A program made the translations under genes and the position numbers. From contig JAFYOX010000108.1 in assembly GCA_017547755.1 (NCBI GenBank), positions 1 through 60,191 of the forward strand: DNA of 60,191 nucleotides, given 5' to 3'. Positions 50,483-58,906 of this stretch are shown here, one piece after another (positions within the stretch are counted from its first letter, which is position 1; each line of letters starts with the position of its first letter). This stretch comes from Clostridia bacterium. Lineage in GTDB: Bacteria > Bacillota > Clostridia > Oscillospirales > CAG-272. The notes beneath the pieces are model-generated. The model saw only the letters and a program-made list of their open reading frames with translations, did no database searches and was not told the DNA's origin.

Positions 50483-51481
50483 ATGAAATATGATGCTTTT
50501 ATCAGTTACCGGCGTTCGAACGGTTACGGTTCCGCAATGGTGGTTCTGGAAAGTCTCCGAAAAGTGGGACTGGAATGTTTTGTGGATCTGGAATACAGGA
50601 GACACGGGAATTTTGAAGAACATCTGAAAGATACAATCTTACAGACGAAAAACATGATTCTGATTCTCTCGGAGGGTTCGCTGGACACCTGCTGGGACGA
50701 AAAGGATTATGTTCGTAAGGAAATACTGACCGCGGCAGGGAACGGGGTAAACATTATCCCGGTAACAGAACCGGATTTCCGATGGCCGGAAGGTTTTTCG
50801 GAGAATCCCGCGGTTCCGAAGGAAATTTCCGGTCTGAAAACGGAGCAGTGGATTGTTCTGGATAAAAATTCCAAAGAGTATTCGATCGGCGAGATCATCC
50901 GAAGCATGAAGAATGTTTTTGTGATTGATGAAAATACACGGAAATCCGCACTTTTTGTGGATCGGTGTGCCGAATATCTCGGAGGAGGCGGAGAATCCTG
51001 CCGGATTGATATGGCATTTCACGCAGGTGCGGAATGGATTACGGATTCGGAGAAGCTGGAGATTCTGAACAAGTACGCGGACAGAAAGACACCGATCCGT
51101 ATCCTGCTGAATCCGACGGCGGCGGTGGGAGAAATCTGTTCGCATATGGCTCAGCCGCGCAGAAAATATTCCGGTTTTGAAGAGCGGATCGAAGCGTGGG
51201 GCGAATACGCCGGGGAGTTTCCGGGGAATGTGACCGTGCGTGTGGCGATGCTTCCGATTCTGCACCGTTCGATTCTTGTCCGGAATGCGGAGGAAGGCTA
51301 CGCGAACGTAAGGCACTATGCGTACGGAAAATATGTCACCAAGGAAGACGCACGGTATGTTTTCCGGCCGCATGACTCTGAGTACAGGTTCTACGCGGAT
51401 GAATTTGACTATATGTGGGAAAACATCAGTGCGGACTGGAAAGAAGCTCTCGAAACGATACGGAAAAAAGAAAATTTTTAA
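50483..51481 (+). CDS. TIR-domain protein with C-terminal sensor-like domain
   Basis: The 332-residue protein starts with a TIR domain (about 1-140): box 1 is YDAFISYRR, then ECFVDLEYRR, and LSEGSLDTCW followed by DYVRKEI, where Glu80 is at the position of the catalytic Glu of NAD-cleaving bacterial TIRs. The C-terminal half (about 155-332) has IRILLNPTAAVGE, SHMAQPRRKYSGF and VAMLPILHRSILVR, which resembles phospholipase D-fold domains lacking the HKD motifs and so may sense a ligand. TIR NADases often act in antiphage defence. Adjacent genes are metabolic rather than defence genes, and codon use looks slightly different (more T/A-ending codons) from neighbours. It may be in an operon with the preceding hydrolase. 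Confidence 0.75.
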   Translation: MKYDAFISYRRSNGYGSAMVVLESLRKVGLECFVDLEYRRHGNFEEHLKDTILQTKNMILILSEGSLDTCWDEKDYVRKEILTAAGNGVNIIPVTEPDFRWPEGFSENPAVPKEISGLKTEQWIVLDKNSKEYSIGEIIRSMKNVFVIDENTRKSALFVDRCAEYLGGGGESCRIDMAFHAGAEWITDSEKLEILNKYADRKTPIRILLNPTAAVGEICSHMAQPRRKYSGFEERIEAWGEYAGEFPGNVTVRVAMLPILHRSILVRNAEEGYANVRHYAYGKYVTKEDARYVFRPHDSEYRFYADEFDYMWENISADWKEALETIRKKENF

Positions 51482-51522
51482 AATAAAAAAATATTACATA
51501 AACCAACACGGAGGACTCAACA

Positions 51523-52509
51523 ATGTTAAAAGTAGCAATGCTCTCGAAGTGGCACGTACATGCCGGCGGTTACGCGAATTTCGTAAAGAACTGCGGCAAG
51601 TGTGAAATCGTTGCTGTATGGGATGACGACGCTGAACGCGGCAAGGCATGGGCAGAAGAACTCGGATGCGAATTCGTACCCTGCCTCGACACTCTTCTCG
51701 CACGTGAAGACGTAGAAGCGGTTGTATGCGACGCTCCCACCACCGAACACAAGGACATCCTTGTAAAAGCTGCGAAGGCCGGCAAGCACATCTTCACCGA
51801 AAAGGCGCTCTGCCCGACCGTTGCGGAATGTCTCGAAGTCAAGAAGGCAGTCGAAGAATCCGGCGTTACCTTCGTTATCAGCTATCCTCAGCGCGGCAGA
51901 CCGTGCGTTCAGTTCGCAAAGAAGATGATCGCGGAAGGCGCGTTCGGCAACATCACCCTCGTACGTACCCGTGACGCTCACTCCGGCGTATCCGGCGACT
52001 GGCTCCCGGAATACTGGTTCGACAAGAGCAAGGCAGCCGGCGGCGCAATGATGGACCTCGGATGCCATCCGATGTACCTTCTCGCATACTTCCTCGGCAA
52101 GCCGAAGAGAGTGACCGGTATGTTCACTGCACCTTACGGCAAGCCCGTTGACGAAAATGCAGTAGCGATCGCTGAATTCGAAGGCGGCGCACTGGGTGTA
52201 GCGGAAACCGGTTTCGTTTCCCACAATTCTCCCCAGACCATCGAAATCTACGGTACCAAGGGTTCCATGATCGCGCACGGCGAAGACGTACAGTTCTCCA
52301 GCCAGGCGATCGGCAGCGTAGTCGGCGGCTTCATCAAGCCTGACCTCCCGCGCGGCAAGAAGTCTCCGCTCGAACAGTTCGTTGACGCGGTTATTGCAGG
52401 CACCGGTTCTCCGGAAGGTCTCGGCATTGACGATGCGATCGCGCTTACCGAGCTTCTTGAAAACTCCTACAAGGGCGACGAAAATAACGCGATTATTGAG
52501 ATTCAGTAA
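51523..52509 (+). CDS. Gfo/Idh/MocA-family oxidoreductase
   Basis: The 328-residue protein has a Rossmann start MLKVAMLSKWHVHAGGY, in which the classical GxGxxG is degenerate, then VAVWDDD. The catalytic-site motif is TEKALCP, where Lys is kept and the Pro of EKP is Ala. The second domain has GGAMMDLGCHPMYLL with Asp and His. It probably oxidises or reduces a sugar-like substrate with NAD(P). Strong C/A-ending codon bias indicates high expression. CGGAGG precedes the ATG. It stands alone and ends in a perfect terminator. Confidence 0.8.
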   Translation: MLKVAMLSKWHVHAGGYANFVKNCGKCEIVAVWDDDAERGKAWAEELGCEFVPCLDTLLAREDVEAVVCDAPTTEHKDILVKAAKAGKHIFTEKALCPTVAECLEVKKAVEESGVTFVISYPQRGRPCVQFAKKMIAEGAFGNITLVRTRDAHSGVSGDWLPEYWFDKSKAAGGAMMDLGCHPMYLLAYFLGKPKRVTGMFTAPYGKPVDENAVAIAEFEGGALGVAETGFVSHNSPQTIEIYGTKGSMIAHGEDVQFSSQAIGSVVGGFIKPDLPRGKKSPLEQFVDAVIAGTGSPEGLGIDDAIALTELLENSYKGDENNAIIEIQ

Positions 52510-52521
52510 TTTAAAAGGAAG

Positions 52522-52545
52522 AAAAACGACCTTACGGTCGTTTTT
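52522..52545. terminator. Terminator of the 51523 oxidoreductase gene
   Basis: Palindrome AAAAACGACC (52522-52531) / GGTCGTTTTT (52536-52545), loop TTAC. The same hairpin occurs at 60074-60097, so it is part of, or hitches with, the repeat that follows both. Confidence 0.9.
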
Positions 52546-52553
52546 CAATTAAT

Positions 52554-53063
52554 GTCCTGCGCGGACGGCTGCACAATGGAGTTTCACTTCGTGAACCTCC
52601 GGTCTCCGGCGCGAGACCTCTTATGAATCTCCCGCGCTGGGAGACCCAACGGGTCTCCGGAAGCCCTTCGGGCGGATTGTTTTGGTTCAGCTGTGGGGTG
52701 GAGAATACGAACGAGACGAACGTACCGTCCGTATGGGAAGAAGATTCTGGCTGACCGCCGGGGGTTAAGGGTGGCGTTTGTTGCTTTATCTGAAGGAACA
52801 TCCGCTGTTTAGTGAAGAATAACGTTCACTATTGCTTTATTAAAAGATAACCTCCACCGCTGTTTCTACTGAACGTACGCTTTGGACAAATCTGCACCCA
52901 ACTTCGTAATTTCCGAACGGTCTGCCGCAGGAAAACCGCTGTCTGTCCGAGGCCCAAAGGCCGAGTCCCCCGAACGAAGGAGAATCCAAGGGGGAACCCC
53001 CTTGGTCGGGGTGATTCACAAGAGGGCCACGACTGGTCCTCTTGTGCGCCGTCCGCGCAGGAC
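52554..53063. repeat. 510-bp hairpin-rich element bounded by 16-bp inverted repeats
   Basis: GTCCTGCGCGGACGGC (52554-52569) and its exact inverse (53048-53063) bound a gene-free stretch. Inside are hairpins such as GAGACCC/GGGTCTC (52641-52657), CCAAGGGGG/CCCCCTTGG (near 52990) and ACAAGAGG/CCTCTTGT (near 53020-53046). There are also two copies of a GCTTTATnnnAAAGAnAACnTCC-like segment in the middle (near 52780-52870). Small frames here have no support. The 26 bases at 52636-52661 recur exactly at the right edge of the window. Confidence 0.6.
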
Positions 53064-53130
53064 AAAGAAAAAAATAAGATAAATAAAAAATCTGTAAGAT
53101 AAACTATAAAAGAAGAAAACCAAAATAAAT

Positions 53131-54342
53131 ATGTTTAAAACAGTGATCCTCGCCGTGATGGCGTTCAACCTCGTCTATGACCTCACGATGCGCCTCCTCT
53201 CGGTGCGGCAGAAGAAAAAGCCCCTGCCGGAAAACGTCCGCGATATCTACGAGGAAAAGGAATACGCCCGCTGGCGCGGGTATTCCGCCGAAAAATCCCG
53301 CGCAGGACTCGTCAGTACCCTCGCGGACTTCGTCCTCGGACTCCTTCTCTTCGGTACCAACGTCCTCTCGGCGGTGTATTACGCCCTGCCGGGCGGTGAG
53401 TACGCAAAGTCCGTCCTGCTCATGCTCCTCTACGCCGCCTTCCTTACCCTCTGGTCGATCCCGTATGAGTATTACGTCACTATGAGGATCGAAGGGAAGT
53501 ACGGCTTCAACAAGACCGGCCGGAAAACCTTCGTTACCGATACGATCACCAATTTTCTGGTGAATTCCGTCGTGAATCTCGCGCTGATGTGCTTCGCCAT
53601 GTTCATGTTTGAAAAGATGGGCGCGAAGTTCTTCCTCGTCCTCTATGCCTTTATCGCGGTGTTCATGCTGGCGGTGAATATGCTTTCCATGACCTTCATG
53701 CGCCTCTTCAACAAGTTCACGCCCCTTCCCGACGGCAGTCTGCGCGACCGCCTCGTGAAAATGTTCCGCGATGCCGGGTACGAGCTCTCCGATATCCGCG
53801 TCATGGATGCTTCCAGACGTACGACAAAAGTCAATGCGTTCTGCACGGGGCTCGGGAAATTCAAGAAGATCGCGCTGTATGACAATCTTGTGGATAACTA
53901 CACGGAGGAAGAGATCGCGGCGGTGTTCGCGCATGAGCTGGCGCATTTCAAACACCGGGATACCGCGAAAATGACGGCGTACAACCTCTTCACGATGGCG
54001 GCGCTGACCGCGATGATCGCGGCGTTCGCCCTGATCCCGCAGATTTCGATGGATTACGGCTTCGCGGACGTCAATTTCGCCTTTGCGATCGCCGCGCTGA
54101 CGGGCGTCCTGCTCACGCCGGTGATGACGGTCTTACAGATCCCGGCGGCGTTCTTCGGACGGCGGTACGAATACCGTGCCGACCGCATGGCGGCGGAGCT
54201 CGGCTACGGGGACGCGATGGTGACGGTGCTGAAGAAGCTGACGCGCGACAATTTCGCCGATCTGAACCCGCATCCGGTCATCGTCGCGCTGGAACACAAT
54301 CATCCGACGGTGAGCGCGAGAATAAAGAATATTATGGACTAA
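53131..54342 (+). CDS. M48-family membrane metalloprotease (Ste24-like)
   Basis: The 403-residue protein has an N-terminal M48_N membrane region with about four helices, then the zinc motif FAHELAHFKHRD (HExxH) and the third ligand region RRYEYRADRMAAE. Further helices lie between them. This is the layout of CAAX protease 1/Ste24, wider than the HtpX group. It cleaves membrane or lipid-linked peptides. The ribosome site is weak (AGAAGAAAA). The last codon and the stop come from repeat element E. YqeG follows in the same direction. Confidence 0.88.
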   Translation: MFKTVILAVMAFNLVYDLTMRLLSVRQKKKPLPENVRDIYEEKEYARWRGYSAEKSRAGLVSTLADFVLGLLLFGTNVLSAVYYALPGGEYAKSVLLMLLYAAFLTLWSIPYEYYVTMRIEGKYGFNKTGRKTFVTDTITNFLVNSVVNLALMCFAMFMFEKMGAKFFLVLYAFIAVFMLAVNMLSMTFMRLFNKFTPLPDGSLRDRLVKMFRDAGYELSDIRVMDASRRTTKVNAFCTGLGKFKKIALYDNLVDNYTEEEIAAVFAHELAHFKHRDTAKMTAYNLFTMAALTAMIAAFALIPQISMDYGFADVNFAFAIAALTGVLLTPVMTVLQIPAAFFGRRYEYRADRMAAELGYGDAMVTVLKKLTRDNFADLNPHPVIVALEHNHPTVSARIKNIMD

Positions 54343-54443
54343 GGACGAATGGTTAAGGATGAATGACTATGTTGAACTTCACGTAGTCCGGCTGACGGAC
54401 GTTTTGCTATAGTCATTCACCATTCACCCTTAGTCATTAGTCC
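54336..54443. repeat. Heptamer palindromic element E
   Basis: Left arm GGACTAAGGACGAATGG with GATGAATGACTAT, centre CACGTAGTCCGGCTGACGG, right arm AGTCATTCACCATTCACCC ending TTAGTCATTAGTCC. Its centre is the inverse of that of element D. The stop TAA of the M48 protease is inside it, and it ends 12 bases before the YqeG start. Confidence 0.8.
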
Positions 54444-54455
54444 AGGGAGATACAC

Positions 54456-54959
54456 ATGATTTTAGAAAAATACCTCATCCCCGACGAGATGGTCGACCGG
54501 TTTGAATGCGTCACGCCGGAACATCTGCTGTCGATGGGGAAGAAATACATCATCTGCGACATCGACAATACCCTGGCGACGTACGACGACCCGACGCCGC
54601 CGGAAAACGTGGTGGCGTGGTGTAAGAATATGAACGAAAAGGGCGTAACCGTGGCGTTCGTGTCGAACAATCACGCGGAACGCGTTGCACTTTTCAACAA
54701 AAACTTCGGCTACGTCGCGTACGCGGACTCGCATAAACCCGGCACGAAGAAGCTGAAGATGGCAATGCGCGACCTCGGCGCGACCACGGACAACGCCGTC
54801 CTTCTCGGCGACCAGCTCCTGACCGACGCGGCGGCGGCAAAGACCGCGGGACTGTACTGCATCATCGTTCCGCCGATCAGGGACAAGAAAAACCTGTTCT
54901 TCCGCTTCAAGCGGTGGATCGAAATCCCGTATGTGAAGAAATACCGGAAAATGCATTGA
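54456..54959 (+). CDS. YqeG-family HAD IIIA-type phosphatase
   Basis: The 167-residue protein matches YqeG: ICDIDNTLATYDDPTPP (HAD motif I), FVSNNHAERV (motif II), KPGTKKLKMAM (Lys, motif III) and LLGDQLLTDA (motif IV). Some members dephosphorylate phosphatidylglycerol phosphate (as in GEP4/PgpB-like roles) and others are linked to ribosome assembly in Firmicutes. The C-terminal basic, aromatic tail (FFRFKRWIE) fits membrane association. CAGGGAGA precedes the ATG. A terminator follows. Confidence 0.88.
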   Translation: MILEKYLIPDEMVDRFECVTPEHLLSMGKKYIICDIDNTLATYDDPTPPENVVAWCKNMNEKGVTVAFVSNNHAERVALFNKNFGYVAYADSHKPGTKKLKMAMRDLGATTDNAVLLGDQLLTDAAAAKTAGLYCIIVPPIRDKKNLFFRFKRWIEIPYVKKYRKMH

Positions 54960-54974
54960 CAAATAAAAACAAAC

Positions 54975-55012
54975 CCGGCGTACGTCAAAAAAACGTACGC
55001 CGGTTGTTTTTC
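54975..55012 (+). terminator. Terminator of the YqeG gene
   Basis: Perfect 11-bp stem CCGGCGTACGT (54975-54985) / ACGTACGCCGG (54993-55003) followed by TTGTTTTT. Confidence 0.9.
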
Positions 55013-55062
55013 TGTATCGGATGTGCCCGATGACCTTGTATTGTCTGAATTTTGTCGTACAT

Positions 55063-55198
55063 CTGTAGGGGCGATTCACGAATCGCCCGTCTGAAAAATC
55101 GGACAAAACCATATTTTATCGACCGGAACGAACGATTTGATCACAAAATTCGGTTTGTTGAAATCGATAAACGGGCGATTCGTGAATCGCCCCTACAG
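55063..55198. mobile_element. MITE-like element with 28-bp perfect terminal inverted repeats
   Basis: CTGTAGGGGCGATTCACGAA and eight further bases (55063-55090) are exactly inverted at 55171-55198. Each arm also contains its own palindrome, GGCGATTCACGAATCGCC. The 80-base core is AT-rich and non-coding. Elements with GTAGGGGCGA-type ends are known in many bacterial genomes. No clear target duplication is visible, and no transposase is in the window. Confidence 0.8.
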
Positions 55199-55254
55199 GA
55201 TTCGAATCAAATGCTGTTCGTCCGAAGGTTTTTCGGAAGCGCGTCCCCTTCTCC

Positions 55255-56322
55255 TTAAATCTCGATCAGTTCCTTCGGGCAATTCGTCAGATTGCGCTTG
55301 CCGCCGGGAGTAATCAGCACCATGTCTTCGATGCGGCAGCCGTACTTGCCTTCGATGTAGATGCCGGGTTCGACGGTGATGATCTGACCGGCCTTGAGGG
55401 TGGTGTCGCCCATGCCGCCGGATACGCCGGGCTGTTCGTGGATCTCGAGACCTACACCGTGACCGAGGGAGTGACCGAAGTAACCCTTGTAGCCTGCGTT
55501 GTCGATGAGGTCGCGCGCGATCTTGTCCATGTCCGCGTTCTTTGCGCCTTCGGTGATCGCATCGATCGCCGCGCACTGTGCTGCCAGAACGGTGTTGTAG
55601 AGACGGGTGATCTCTTCGTCCGCCTTGCCGATCACGATCGTACGGGTCATGTCGGAGTGGTAGCCGTTGACCACTGCGCCGTAGTCCATCGTCAGGAAGC
55701 CCTTTTCCAGCTTTACCGGACGCGGTACGCCGTGCGGTCTCGCCGATGCCGTGCCGGAGACGGCGATGGTGTCGAACGACGGCTTTTCACTGCCGTTCTT
55801 CTTCATATAGTATTCCAGTTCCGCCGCAACTTCCGTTTCGGTCATGTTGTAGTTGATGACCTTCAGAATGTGCGCGAATGCACCTTCCGCGATGCGCTGC
55901 GCCGCTTCCACGGACGCCACTTCGTCCGGGGTCTTGATCGAGCGGATCTCGGTGAAAATGCCGCCGATCGGGCAGAATTCCACGCCCATGCCGTCGAGGG
56001 TCTTCTTCAGACCGGCGAGGGAAGAGCAGGTCATGCGGCGGTCTTCGTAGCCGAAGTTCTTGATATTGCAGTCGCGGACGACTTCGTTCAGGGTCGGCTT
56101 GCCGGGCAGGCATACTTCAAAGCCTTCGCGTGCGTCGGCACGTGCCGCTTCGATGTAGCGGAAATCGGCGAAAACGTACGCCTTTTCCTTCGTGATGACG
56201 AGGTGACCGTCGGGATTGTCCACGCCGGACATATAGAGGTGGTTTTCCGCGGAATTCACGTAGATCGCGTCAAGGTTCATCTCCGCCATTTTTGCGCGGA
56301 GAGCGTTCAGTCTTAAGTTCAT
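55255..56322 (-). CDS. Xaa-Pro aminopeptidase (M24 family)
   Basis: The 355-residue enzyme removes N-terminal residues before proline. The N-terminal creatinase-like domain (1-125, MNLRLNALRAKMAEMNLDAI) is followed by the pita-bread domain. That domain has metal ligands in TMDYGAVVNGYHSDMTRT (two Asp), SLGHGVGLEIHE (His), VEPGIYIEG (Glu) and RIEDMV (Glu), so all five are present. It binds two Mn or Zn ions in the cytoplasm. CTGGAGA precedes the ATG. Repeat element F lies directly upstream. Confidence 0.93.
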   Translation of the reverse strand: MNLRLNALRAKMAEMNLDAIYVNSAENHLYMSGVDNPDGHLVITKEKAYVFADFRYIEAARADAREGFEVCLPGKPTLNEVVRDCNIKNFGYEDRRMTCSSLAGLKKTLDGMGVEFCPIGGIFTEIRSIKTPDEVASVEAAQRIAEGAFAHILKVINYNMTETEVAAELEYYMKKNGSEKPSFDTIAVSGTASARPHGVPRPVKLEKGFLTMDYGAVVNGYHSDMTRTIVIGKADEEITRLYNTVLAAQCAAIDAITEGAKNADMDKIARDLIDNAGYKGYFGHSLGHGVGLEIHEQPGVSGGMGDTTLKAGQIITVEPGIYIEGKYGCRIEDMVLITPGGKRNLTNCPKELIEI

Positions 56323-56343
56323 ACAAATCTCCAGTTCAGATTT

Positions 56344-56452
56344 TGACTAATGACTAATGGTGAATGGTGAATGACTATGGCCGGACTTTACGTCTGTCGG
56401 CTGACATAAAGTTTGGATATAGTCCTTAGTCCTTCACCCTTAGTCCTTAGCC
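56344..56452. repeat. Heptamer palindromic element F
   Basis: Left arm TGACTAATGACTAATGG with GGTGAAT units, centre CCGGACTTTACGTCTGTCGG with CTGACATAAAGTTTGG, right arm AGTCCTTAGTCC, CACCCTTAGTCCTTAG. It lies between pepP-like and solute-binding genes on the same strand. Confidence 0.8.
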
Positions 56453-56490
56453 ATAATTATAGCATTTCGGCGGTGGTTTGTCTATAGGTT

Positions 56491-58710
56491 TTATTCATTC
56501 TCCGAGAGATAGATGCTCACCCGCGACTGAACTATGTCCGCACATTCTTCCGCGGTTTTCGTTCCGCCGAAGAAGGATGTGATTTCCTCTGACAGAATGT
56601 CCGCGATCACGTCATCCGAGATGGTCGAAATCGGCTGTCCGGCGATGTTGTCGAGGAAGTCGATAAGTTCCCGTTCGTGCCGCTCGGTGAAGATGTAGCG
56701 GATATCTCCGGGATGGATTTCATAGGCATAGGCGAGAGTGGAACCGCCGACCCCGCCGTTGGGACTGACATCCCAGTAAAGTTCATACGCATCCGTGCAG
56801 ATTTGTTCCACCTGAGAACGCAGAACAGGAAGGCATGCACCGAATGTCTGGAAATTATCCGGCAGGAGAATACTTTCGATAAAATCCCATGCCAGATCGG
56901 GAATTTCGCAGAAACTTGTAATAACGTATGGTATCATATCCACAGTCGAACCGTTCTGTCCTTCCGCTGTCGGATAGCCGATACGGACGAGATTGCTGTC
57001 GAAGAAGGTATGTTCCCGTGTGACCCACGAACTGACCAACCAAATTTGATCGGGAGCGAGCGCAACGTGTCCCGTTTGATGCGGTGCCCAGCGCACGCCG
57101 GTTTCCCTGTAATCCGCAAGGAGTTTGGCTGCATCTTCCCATGTGTTCGGCAGGGTACCGAGATATTCGAGCAGTCCGATGAATTCCTCCGAATCGAACC
57201 GGCAGGTGTTCGTTTCTTCATCAATGAACAGCCGGTGCCAGTTCTGTCCGAGCCACGATGACAGACTTTGCTGCTTGTTCAGGCTTTCGTACAATACCAT
57301 ATCCTCCGGCAGACTTTTTGCAAGTTCAATCATCTCCGTCACCGTCCATCCGGTACGATTGCCGAGAATTTTCCTCGGTCCGACGAGAGTGTCGATCATT
57401 AAGTCCGTCCCGATTGCCCAGAGTTCGCCCGTGTCCGTCTCAAACGTGCGCGTGACACAGCCGAGAAGGTCGTTTTTGAGTTCCTCTCCCATCAGCGGAT
57501 ACAGATCGGTGTACAGGTCGCTGCGGTAAAGCTGTACGATCAGTTCGTTCACCGTTTCCGCGGTCACGATGTCGGGCTTGTACAGACCGTTGAGAATGTC
57601 GTTTGTGAGATTCCGCACGGCAGTTTCAGCATCGGTGCCGTCGGCGGAATAATTCTTTTCGACGATGCGGACGTCGGTATGCGCCTTGTTGAACGCGACG
57701 ATGTTTTTCCGCAGATTGTTATTGCAGTCCGCGTACGCGATTTCCAGCGTGGGAATTGCCGACAGGTCAACATCGGGTACACGTTCGTACAGCATCAGCG
57801 TATAATTGAAATTATCATCCCGTTCCGCCGCGAGGATGCGGTCGGAATCGTAGATATACAGCAGATCGAGGTTATTCGAAAGAAGACTGGAACTGTTGAA
57901 ATCGAGAAGAAGTGTGCTTTTGTTTTCCGATTTGTTCCATCCGTATACGCCGTTGGTTCCCGTCCAGAACAGGTCATAGCCGTCCGTGCCGCCGAAACAG
58001 AGACTGTCCGCCGTTTTCGGAAGATTCAGTTTCTGTCCGTAAGACATTACCGCGGGATTGATCGGAACAAAGCCCTGACTGCCGCTGAAATAACCGCAGG
58101 CATAGACCTGACCGTCGGGAGATGCGTTCAGCGAACGGATATAATCGCTGCTGGCAACGACAAATTCTTTCCCGAACATGGAATTCAGTGCGACCATTTC
58201 CATTTCGGAGGAAAGACAGATAAGCCCGTCCGCTGTGACCGCCATTCCGCTGATCCGCAGGGAATCGCCGGGCATAAAATGTTCCGAAAGTTCATCGGAA
58301 ACGGTTTCCGTACCGTCTGTGATATGGAATTTATGCAGAAAATAGGATCGTTCGAACGTTTCGCTGTCGAAGGCGAGTTCGAGATAATACAGTGCTTCCC
58401 CGGTTATGACGGCGCGTGAAACGGTCTGCGGGTCAATGTCCAGCGTTTTCGCCTCTCCGACAGAACCGTTCGGATACACTGTGACGAGAGCAAGGTGATC
58501 CTGTGCCTGACAGAGGACGGTTACTTCGTCGGAGTCGGTATCCCGAAACGGGAGCGTACCGGAAGTCAGCGTATATTCATCCGGCAGTTCCAGCGCGGTT
58601 CCGCGGAAAATATTGGTCAGAATTTCGGGTTCCGGAACTGTTTCGGTCTCTTTGCCGCAGGAGAAAAGGGAAAGGATGCAGAATAGAATCAGCAGAAATT
58701 TCACACACAT
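56491..58710 (-). CDS. Lipoprotein fusing a beta-propeller-like sensor to a solute-binding domain
   Basis: The 739-residue protein has a lipoprotein signal (MCVKFLLILFCILSLFSC, anchor Cys18). Residues about 40-340 look like beta-propeller blades: GEALYYLELAFDS, GLICLSSEMEMVALNS, GQVYACGYFSGSQG and GYDLFWTGTNGVYGWN. Residues about 350-739 resemble an extracellular sugar-binding protein, with LEIAYADCNNNLRKNIVAFNKAH, WAIGTDLMIDTLVG and LAPDQIWLVSSW. No permease is adjacent, so it may act as a receptor or as an anchored binding protein. ATG 58710 follows GAGGAGG. It is divergent from the sortase gene and has a perfect promoter. Confidence 0.75.
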   Translation of the reverse strand: MCVKFLLILFCILSLFSCGKETETVPEPEILTNIFRGTALELPDEYTLTSGTLPFRDTDSDEVTVLCQAQDHLALVTVYPNGSVGEAKTLDIDPQTVSRAVITGEALYYLELAFDSETFERSYFLHKFHITDGTETVSDELSEHFMPGDSLRISGMAVTADGLICLSSEMEMVALNSMFGKEFVVASSDYIRSLNASPDGQVYACGYFSGSQGFVPINPAVMSYGQKLNLPKTADSLCFGGTDGYDLFWTGTNGVYGWNKSENKSTLLLDFNSSSLLSNNLDLLYIYDSDRILAAERDDNFNYTLMLYERVPDVDLSAIPTLEIAYADCNNNLRKNIVAFNKAHTDVRIVEKNYSADGTDAETAVRNLTNDILNGLYKPDIVTAETVNELIVQLYRSDLYTDLYPLMGEELKNDLLGCVTRTFETDTGELWAIGTDLMIDTLVGPRKILGNRTGWTVTEMIELAKSLPEDMVLYESLNKQQSLSSWLGQNWHRLFIDEETNTCRFDSEEFIGLLEYLGTLPNTWEDAAKLLADYRETGVRWAPHQTGHVALAPDQIWLVSSWVTREHTFFDSNLVRIGYPTAEGQNGSTVDMIPYVITSFCEIPDLAWDFIESILLPDNFQTFGACLPVLRSQVEQICTDAYELYWDVSPNGGVGGSTLAYAYEIHPGDIRYIFTERHERELIDFLDNIAGQPISTISDDVIADILSEEITSFFGGTKTAEECADIVQSRVSIYLSENE

Positions 58711-58743
58711 ATACAGAGTATCCTCCTCTTTCGGTATGGGAAT

Positions 58744-58772
58744 ATTATACACTACATTTTACAAAATGTCAA
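58744..58772 (-). promoter_or_regulatory. Promoter of the propeller-binding lipoprotein gene
   Basis: Minus strand: TTGACA (58772-58767), a 17-base spacer and TATAAT (58749-58744). Confidence 0.85.
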
Positions 58773-58821
58773 TAGTAGAATAATCGGCTTCCACCCGAAT
58801 TGTAAAAAGTCAATGAAAAAA

Positions 58822-58872
58822 CGGAGAATTCTCCGCGTAAACCCTTGTTTTCAAAAAAGTTCGATGTATAAT
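58822..58872 (+). promoter_or_regulatory. Promoter and palindrome before the sortase gene
   Basis: A weak TTGTTT (58845-58850), a 16-base spacer and TATAAT (58867-58872). The palindrome CGGAGAATTCTCCG (58822-58835) lies 10 bases before the -35 box and may be an operator. Confidence 0.6.
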
Positions 58873-58906
58873 ATAAAGGTAAGCAATTTTTTGTACCGAG
58901 GTACTC

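Noticed and set aside
52532-53082. Small reading frames of 66-89 codons between the oxidoreductase and M48 genes
   Set aside because: They run through hairpins and inverted repeats of a dispersed element, lack ribosome sites and overlap on both strands.
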